Assembly: GCA_003510215.1 (NCBI GenBank)
Contig: DOKQ01000072.1
Location: 1 to 9,690 of the forward strand
From: Erysipelotrichaceae bacterium
GTDB taxonomy: Bacteria; Bacillota_I; Bacilli_A; Erysipelotrichales; Erysipelotrichaceae
Direction of reading: 5' to 3'
DNA length: 9,690 nucleotides
Each line of letters begins with the position of its first letter. Position 1 is the first letter of the stretch. Under the pieces are notes generated by a model. It saw nothing but the letters and a program-made list of their open reading frames with translations, ran no database searches and was not told the DNA's origin. Both the position numbers and the translations under genes were made by a program. This document shows positions 5,482-9,690 of the stretch, piece after piece.

Positions 5482-5583
5482 TACCCTAGACAGCAACGGC
5501 CAAGTGGCTTAATTATGTTGCCGAGGTAAAAAGACATAAAAAACTCTTTTTGCTCGCCCCTGTTTAGGTTCGAGCAAATTTTT
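5482..5583 (+). ncRNA. L10 leader: ribosomal protein L10(L12)4-responsive attenuator
   Basis: The cis-acting leader of rplJ resembles the Firmicutes L10 leader family: CCTAGACAGCAAC ... GTTGCCGAGG. Aptamer pairs are TACC (5482-5485) with GGTA (5525-5528), GCAAC (5493-5497) with GTTGC (5517-5521), and GGCC (5498-5501) with GGCT (5506-5509) around AAGT; the unpaired CTAGACA side suits a kink-turn. A terminator follows: TTTGCTCG (5549-5556) with CGAGCAAA (5571-5578), an inner CCT/AGG, and T5 at 5579-5583. A competing antiterminator joins CGAG (5522-5525) to CTCG (5553-5556) and AAAAAG (5528-5533) to CTTTTT (5546-5551). By analogy with B. subtilis rplJL, excess L10-L12 complex should favour the terminator. 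Confidence 0.88.
5549..5583 (+). terminator. Leader terminator upstream of rplJ
   Basis: An 8-bp stem TTTGCTCG/CGAGCAAA (5549-5556, 5571-5578), with a smaller CCT/AGG helix inside the loop and five T afterwards. It lies 46 bases before the rplJ start and is the output element of the L10 leader. Confidence 0.85.
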
Positions 5584-5611
5584 GTTTATTGGTATATTGT
5601 TACATCGTCAC

Positions 5612-5620
5612 AGGAGGTGA
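5612..5620 (+). promoter_or_regulatory. Ribosome binding site of rplJ
   Basis: AGGAGGTGA is a 9-base perfect complement to the 16S rRNA 3' end. It excludes the overlapping GTG at 5617 as a start and supports ATG 5629. Confidence 0.85.
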
Positions 5621-5628
5621 AGAAAGAT

Positions 5629-6123
5629 ATGAACCAATCGATACTCGATCAAAAGGTTGCGGTAGTCAATGAAATTTCTGAGAAATTCAGTGGAAACCAA
5701 TCCAGTGTTGTTGTCGAATATCGCGGCCTGTCCGTTGGACAAGTAACAGAATTGCGCCGTAAGCTTCGCGATGAAGGTGTTGAGTTGAAAGTATACAAAA
5801 ACTCAATGGCTCAACGTGCTGCTGCTCAATCCGGTTATGAAGAATTGGTTGCCGAGCTCGTCGGACCAAATGCAATCGCATTTAGTCAGGATGCTGTAGC
5901 ACCAAGCCGTATTCTTTCAACATTCGCTATCAAAAATAAGGCATTAGTCTTAAAAGGTGGTATTGTTGAAGGTAAAGTCGTCAATGCAGACATGATCAAG
6001 GAACTTGCGAAACTACCAAACAAGGATGGCATGATTTCCATGTTGTTAGGTATGTTCCAATCCCCAGTACGCAATTTCGCGTATGCTGTTAAACAAATCG
6101 CTGATCAGCGTGAAGAAAATTAA
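5629..6123 (+). CDS. rplJ: Ribosomal protein L10 (P0 stalk base)
   Basis: A 164-residue protein that anchors L7/L12 dimers to the 50S stalk. The N-terminal rRNA-binding part includes QKVAVVNEISEKF and the family motif VVEYRGLSV (28-36), then LRRKLRDEGVELKVYKNSMAQRA (42-64). The C-terminal helix MLLGMFQSPVRNFAYAVKQIADQREEN is the platform for L12 dimers. The start is ATG 5629, 11 bases after AGGAGG. It is preceded by the L10 leader, its own feedback target, and rplL follows after 18 bases. Length is typical and nothing is odd. Confidence 0.98.
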   Translation: MNQSILDQKVAVVNEISEKFSGNQSSVVVEYRGLSVGQVTELRRKLRDEGVELKVYKNSMAQRAAAQSGYEELVAELVGPNAIAFSQDAVAPSRILSTFAIKNKALVLKGGIVEGKVVNADMIKELAKLPNKDGMISMLLGMFQSPVRNFAYAVKQIADQREEN

Positions 6124-6141
6124 TCAAGGAGGAAAATTAAA

Positions 6142-6516
6142 ATGGCAAAATTAACTGCACAAGAAGTTATTTCTTCTCTAAAAGAAATGACAATTCTAGA
6201 ACTTAATGAATTAGTAAAAGCAATCGAAGAAGAATTTGGTGTTACCGCTGCGGCTCCAGTAGCTGCTGGTGCTGCTGTTGTTGTGGATGCAGGTCCTGCT
6301 GAACCAACAGAAGTTAGTGTATTCTTGAAAGAAGTTGGCGCAAGCAAAGTAGGTGTTATCAAGGCTGTACGTGAAATCACAGGTCTTGGTTTAGTTGAAG
6401 CTAAGGGCTTAGTTGATAAAGCTCCAATTGCTATCAAAGAAAACATTACTCCAGAAGCAGCTGAAGAAATCAAAACAAAATTAATGGAAGCAGGAGCTGT
6501 TGTCGAAGTTAAGTAA
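6142..6516 (+). CDS. rplL: Ribosomal protein L7/L12
   Basis: A 124-residue multi-copy stalk protein that recruits and stimulates translational GTPases. It has an N-terminal dimerisation domain (1-about 33: EVISSLKEMTILELNELVKAIEEEFGV), an Ala-rich flexible hinge (about 34-53), and a C-terminal factor-binding domain with KVGVIKAVREITGLGLVEAKGLV and the terminal GAVVEVK. The ribosome binding site AAGGAGG (6126-6132) lies 9 bases before the ATG. It is the second gene of the L10-leader operon; no terminator follows, so transcription probably continues into the methyltransferase. Confidence 0.98.
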   Translation: MAKLTAQEVISSLKEMTILELNELVKAIEEEFGVTAAAPVAAGAAVVVDAGPAEPTEVSVFLKEVGASKVGVIKAVREITGLGLVEAKGLVDKAPIAIKENITPEAAEEIKTKLMEAGAVVEVK

Positions 6517-6564
6517 CAACCACTGTCCATCGTTGCATAAGTAGCAAGTGTTGGAGGTGACGCT

Positions 6565-7158
6565 GTGAGCCATTATTTTACAGATAACCAAAATGTCCCA
6601 CACGACCGGAAGGAATTCTCTTTCCGGTTTTTGGGCATTGACGTAAAACTGTTAACAGACTCAGGTGTCTTTTCAAAAGACCATCTTGATCCAGGAAGCG
6701 AATTACTAATCCGATATCTCTATTCACAGTCGTTAACAGGACGTTTTGGGGATGTTGGGTGTGGGTATGGACCCATAGGAATTATTCTAAAAAAACTTGT
6801 GCCTTCACTGGATGTAGTTATGTTCGATGTGAACTCAAGGGCTGTTCATTTAGCTCAGGAGAATGCCAAGTTAAATGGAGTAGATGTTTCTGTGGTTGTA
6901 TCCAATGGATTCGAGGCAATTGAAGGTCAATTTGATGCTATTGCACTGAATCCGCCGATACGTGCGGGAAAAGAAGTGATATATTCATTGTTTGAACAGG
7001 CACATCAGCGCCTTGTTTCAGGCGGTAAATTTCTGATTGTTATTCGGAAACAGCATGGTGCTCAAAGCGCGGCGAACAAACTAAGCGAAATCTTCGGAAA
7101 TTGCGATCGTTTAGGCCGAAATCAAGGATATCATGTCTATATGTCTATAAAACCTTGA
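6565..7158 (+). CDS. RsmC/RlmG-type class I methyltransferase (YbxB-like)
   Basis: A 197-residue S-adenosylmethionine-dependent methyltransferase, the single-domain Gram-positive version of the small methyltransferase family to which 16S rRNA G1207 enzyme RsmC belongs. It begins HYFTDNQNVPHDRKEFSFRF and includes TDSGVFSKDHLDPGS, typical of this group. Motif I is GDVGCGYGPIG (62-72), an acidic Asp88 follows in VVMFDVNSRA, and the catalytic NPPIRAGK is at 129-136, a form associated with amino-group (N2) methylation of guanine. It starts at GTG 6565 with GGAGGTGA at 6553-6560. The position between rplL and rpoB is the same as ybxB in Bacillus. Its exact rRNA target is inferred, not shown. Confidence 0.92.
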   Translation: MSHYFTDNQNVPHDRKEFSFRFLGIDVKLLTDSGVFSKDHLDPGSELLIRYLYSQSLTGRFGDVGCGYGPIGIILKKLVPSLDVVMFDVNSRAVHLAQENAKLNGVDVSVVVSNGFEAIEGQFDAIALNPPIRAGKEVIYSLFEQAHQRLVSGGKFLIVIRKQHGAQSAANKLSEIFGNCDRLGRNQGYHVYMSIKP

Positions 7159-7183
7159 CAAACTGACAAAGCTTTGATATTAT
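7155..7183 (+). promoter_or_regulatory. Sigma-A promoter for rpoB
   Basis: A perfect TTGACA (7155-7160), overlapping the methyltransferase stop codon, a 17-base spacer and TATTAT (7178-7183, 5/6). A consensus TATAAT at 7181-7186 overlaps it but would need a 20-base spacer. The predicted start is near 7190, leaving a leader of about 75 bases. Confidence 0.8.
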
Positions 7184-7213
7184 AATAAATTGCATAATAT
7201 TAAAAATTAAGAT

Positions 7214-7245
7214 GGGGTAAAATGCCTTTTTTGGCGTTATGCCCT
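7214..7245 (+). other. Leader hairpin upstream of rpoB
   Basis: GGGGTAAAATGCC (7214-7226) pairs with GGCGTTATGCCCT (7233-7245): 12 of 13 positions pair (three wobbles, one A-A mismatch) around a TTTTTT loop. No T run follows, so it is not a terminator. It ends 5 bases before the rpoB ribosome binding site and may affect mRNA stability or translation. Confidence 0.6.
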
Positions 7246-7264
7246 CGCAGAAAGGATGGCGTGC

Positions 7265-9690
7265 ATGGAAAAAAATCAATCTTATCGTTTAGTTCAAATG
7301 GGTAAGAAAGCAGTTCGAAGAGACTATTCAAAGGTCAGCGGCGAATTGGATCTACCAAATCTTGTTGAAATACAAACGGATTCGTTCGAATGGTTCCAAC
7401 AAGAAGGAATGAAAGAAGTTTTTGAAGAAATCTACCCTATTTCGAACTATAACGAGAATATTCGATTGAAATTTATGGATTATGAGTTTGGAACGCCAAA
7501 ATACTCAGTCAACGAATGTAAAATTCGTGAAGCAAATTACGCAGCCCCTATCAAGGCAAAAATGGAACTGGAAATCGATGATCCATCCACAGGGGAGCGT
7601 ATTATTAAGCATGAAGAAGTCTTCTTAGGGGATTTCCCACTTATGACAGATTCAGGTACCTTTATTATTAATGGTGCTGAACGTGTTATTGTTTCTCAAA
7701 TTGTTCGTTCCCCAGGAGCTTACTTTGAAATCGGAACTGAAGATAAAACCGGAAAAGAATTGTATCAATCTGAGTTAATTCCAAGTCGTGGTACATGGCT
7801 GGAGTTTATGTCAGATGGTAAAAAGCAGGCGTTGGGACGTATATTGAATATGCGTGTAGATCGCAAGCGTAAGATTCTTTCTACCATATTGTTTAAAGCG
7901 GTTGGACTTTCATTAAATATTGAAAAAGGTGAAGATGCCTTTGAAACTTCAACATTTAAAACGTTCCTATCGTCTTTTGGACTTTCGGTTAATGAAGAAA
8001 TTGAAGTTGTTAATGAACAACGCGAGTTTTTGAATCTTTACTTATTGATGTATTCAGCATTCTTTGGTAACTACGAAGAACTGGCAAACACATTGGTAGC
8101 TGATAAGGTTAAGACATCAACTGAAGCATTGCTTTCAATTTATGAGAATCAGCGTTCAGATGAAGTTCCTACAATTGAAGGATCAATCAATTTAATGAAT
8201 GCGAAGTTCTTTGATCACCGCCGTTACGACCTGACGAAAACAGGTCGATATAAACTGAAGAAAAAACTGTCGATTGCTAATCGTATAGAAAATACACGCT
8301 TGGCACATGACATCTTAGATAATAACCAAAACATTTTAATGCCTGCCGGAACATTGGTTACTCGTAAAGAGCGCAATGAACTTCGTGCTGCATTAGCGAA
8401 GGGCATGCATATGACTGCTCTTCCATTCAACCATTTATTTTCACATCCGGACGTTGTTGTCATTCCTTCGGATTACAAACATGCCCTCATTGGACGTGTG
8501 TTGGCTCAGAATATTGAAACTGAAACCATTGCACTTTCCAAAGGAACTGTGTTGACTCCAAAAGATGTTGTTTTATTGTCAACGTCTGTAGATGAAGTTT
8601 CTATTTATGGTGGAATTTTTGCAAAAGCAGTGAAGCTTGATTCGAAAAACCTTCAATCTGTCTTGAATTATGGTCAACGTCTATTTAAATTAGGCCGTCT
8701 AACTATAAATGATGATGATGTAACACATAATGATGAACTCATTGCAAATCGTTATATTGCGGATGAGCATATTTATGATTTGACTTCAGCTCAAGTTGAC
8801 GTCTTAAAGAAATTGGTTGCGAATGAAGAAGTCACAGCTTGGCTGGTTGGTACAGCGATTCAGGAAGTTTCCATTCGTTTGGATGTGACTGATGCATCAA
8901 CCATTAAGGTGTTGGGTGTAGATCCACTGGCTCAAGCAAAAACAGTGACCATCTCCGATATGTATGCCACCTACTCCTATCAACTGAATATGATGGATGG
9001 CGTGGGTGATGTGGATGATATTGACCAACTGGGAAATCGCCGTGTACGTACCGTTGGTGAACTGATTCAAAACCAGTTCCGTATTGGACTATCCCGTATG
9101 GAACGTGTTGTTAAGGAAAGAATGTCGATTTCCGAAACATCAACACTGACACCAAAAAATCTGACGAACATCCGTCCGTTGACAGCAGCTGTCAAGGAGT
9201 TCTTCTCATCTTCTCAGTTGTCACAATTTATGGACCAAACAAATCCATTAGCTGAACTAACAAACAAACGTCGTATTTCGGCTTTAGGTCCGGGTGGATT
9301 AACCCGTGAACGTGCAGGGTATGAGGTGCGTGACGTACACAGTTCACACTATGGCCGTATTTGTCCGATTGAAACACCTGAAGGTCCAAACATTGGTCTT
9401 ATTTCCAATTTGACTTCTTATGGTAAAGTCAATGAGTTTGGATTTATTCAAACACCATACCGTCTGGTTAAATCAGGAGGAATTGTAACAGAAGATGTTA
9501 TCTACCTTTCTGCTGATGATGAACTGGATTATGTTATTGCTCAGGCAAACGAAGTTGTAGATGGGGTTCTGATTAATGATCAGGTCGTTGTCCGCTACCA
9601 AGGTGAAAATATTCTAGCTGATGCAAACACCGTTGAACTTGCGGACGTCAGTCCAAAACAGATTGTATCTGTTGCGACAGCTGCGATTCC
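7265..9690 (+). CDS. rpoB: RNA polymerase beta subunit, N-terminal 808 codons (3' end outside window)
   Basis: Catalytic-core beta subunit of RNA polymerase; the frame is open to the window end without stops. ATG 7265 is used because GAAAGGA (7250-7256) is 8 bases away; an in-frame ATG at 7256 touches the ribosome binding site. Landmarks: SGELDLPNLVEIQTDSF (25-41), GDFPLMTDSGTFIINGAERV (about 122-141), KFFDHRRYDLTKTGRYK (about 315-330), VDDIDQLGNRR (583-593), the rifampicin region FSSSQLSQFMDQTNPL (647-662) and HYGRICPIETPEGPNIGL. Residue 667 is Asn where most bacteria have His (E. coli 526). Numbering at this site is 667 against about 482 in B. subtilis, because of extra sequence at residues 212-286 and 327-580. 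The second region seems to repeat a beta-beta' module-like unit. Confidence 0.97.
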   Translation, partial: MEKNQSYRLVQMGKKAVRRDYSKVSGELDLPNLVEIQTDSFEWFQQEGMKEVFEEIYPISNYNENIRLKFMDYEFGTPKYSVNECKIREANYAAPIKAKMELEIDDPSTGERIIKHEEVFLGDFPLMTDSGTFIINGAERVIVSQIVRSPGAYFEIGTEDKTGKELYQSELIPSRGTWLEFMSDGKKQALGRILNMRVDRKRKILSTILFKAVGLSLNIEKGEDAFETSTFKTFLSSFGLSVNEEIEVVNEQREFLNLYLLMYSAFFGNYEELANTLVADKVKTSTEALLSIYENQRSDEVPTIEGSINLMNAKFFDHRRYDLTKTGRYKLKKKLSIANRIENTRLAHDILDNNQNILMPAGTLVTRKERNELRAALAKGMHMTALPFNHLFSHPDVVVIPSDYKHALIGRVLAQNIETETIALSKGTVLTPKDVVLLSTSVDEVSIYGGIFAKAVKLDSKNLQSVLNYGQRLFKLGRLTINDDDVTHNDELIANRYIADEHIYDLTSAQVDVLKKLVANEEVTAWLVGTAIQEVSIRLDVTDASTIKVLGVDPLAQAKTVTISDMYATYSYQLNMMDGVGDVDDIDQLGNRRVRTVGELIQNQFRIGLSRMERVVKERMSISETSTLTPKNLTNIRPLTAAVKEFFSSSQLSQFMDQTNPLAELTNKRRISALGPGGLTRERAGYEVRDVHSSHYGRICPIETPEGPNIGLISNLTSYGKVNEFGFIQTPYRLVKSGGIVTEDVIYLSADDELDYVIAQANEVVDGVLINDQVVVRYQGENILADANTVELADVSPKQIVSVATAAI

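Noticed and set aside
5617..5628. GTG start extending rplJ by four residues
   Set aside because: The GTG is part of the Shine-Dalgarno sequence itself.
6515..6525. AACAACCACTG shared with the rplK leader (4235-4245), possibly a second L1 site
   Set aside because: The partner strand GTGGGAGG is missing near 6515, so the shared 11-mer is probably chance.
6120..6530. Open frame on the minus strand opposite rplL (136 codons)
   Set aside because: A shadow of the Ala-rich rplL coding pattern; no ribosome binding site or motif.
7181..7186. Perfect TATAAT as the rpoB -10 box
   Set aside because: It would be 20 bases from TTGACA; TATTAT at 7178 gives the ideal 17-base spacing, though use of both cannot be excluded.
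8224..8463. Small minus-strand frame inside rpoB
   Set aside because: rpoB is continuous through this region and the minus frame has no recognisable features.
1..9690. Mollicute genome with TGA read as Trp
   Set aside because: TGA ends cysS, the winged-helix gene and the methyltransferase at the expected places, and Trp is encoded by TGG, so the standard bacterial code applies.

Overview
The window is a Gram-positive (Firmicutes) housekeeping segment. All genes lie on the + strand, in the order cysS(partial)-mrnC-rlmB-sigH-rpmG-secE-nusG-[wHTH gene]-rplK-rplA-rplJ-rplL-[RsmC-like methyltransferase]-rpoB(partial). This is the Bacillus-type arrangement with two departures: no yacP/rae1 gene between rlmB and sigH, and an extra gene between nusG and rplK. 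TGA is used as a normal stop (cysS, the wHTH gene, the methyltransferase), so the Mycoplasma code is not in use. Several protein details (Asn at the rifampicin-site position 526 of RpoB, an enlarged RpoB, a shortened L11 loop) point by inference to the Erysipelotrichia, the Firmicutes closest to Mollicutes. This placement is moderately confident and no search was run.

Region by region: 1-2609 is a tightly packed, partly overlapping run (cysS/mrnC/rlmB/sigH) for tRNA charging, rRNA processing, rRNA methylation and an alternative sigma factor. From 2602 a likely promoter serves rpmG-secE-nusG, ending in a terminator hairpin at 3549-3574. The next gene (3598-4140) has a strong ribosome binding site but no visible promoter. 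It encodes a winged-helix domain joined to what looks like a catalytically dead nucleotidyltransferase domain. Its terminator (4179-4206) overlaps the start point predicted for the rplK-rplA promoter.

The rplK-rplA leader carries a hairpin resembling the 23S rRNA L1-stalk site (L1 autoregulation). After rplA comes a terminator, a near-consensus extended -10 promoter, and an L10 leader in which aptamer, antiterminator and terminator can all be drawn as mutually exclusive pairings. rplJ, rplL and the methyltransferase follow. rpoB has its own near-consensus promoter, with a -35 box overlapping the preceding stop codon, and a leader hairpin; 808 codons are visible without a stop.

The window as a whole makes and regulates ribosomal stalk proteins and RNA polymerase. 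The least ordinary items are the wHTH/pseudo-nucleotidyltransferase gene inside this block, the RpoB N526 residue and roughly 170 extra RpoB residues, the L11 loop deletion, and the nested RNA control elements. No mobile elements, CRISPR arrays, tRNA or rRNA genes were seen, and there is no gene-free stretch over 300 bases.
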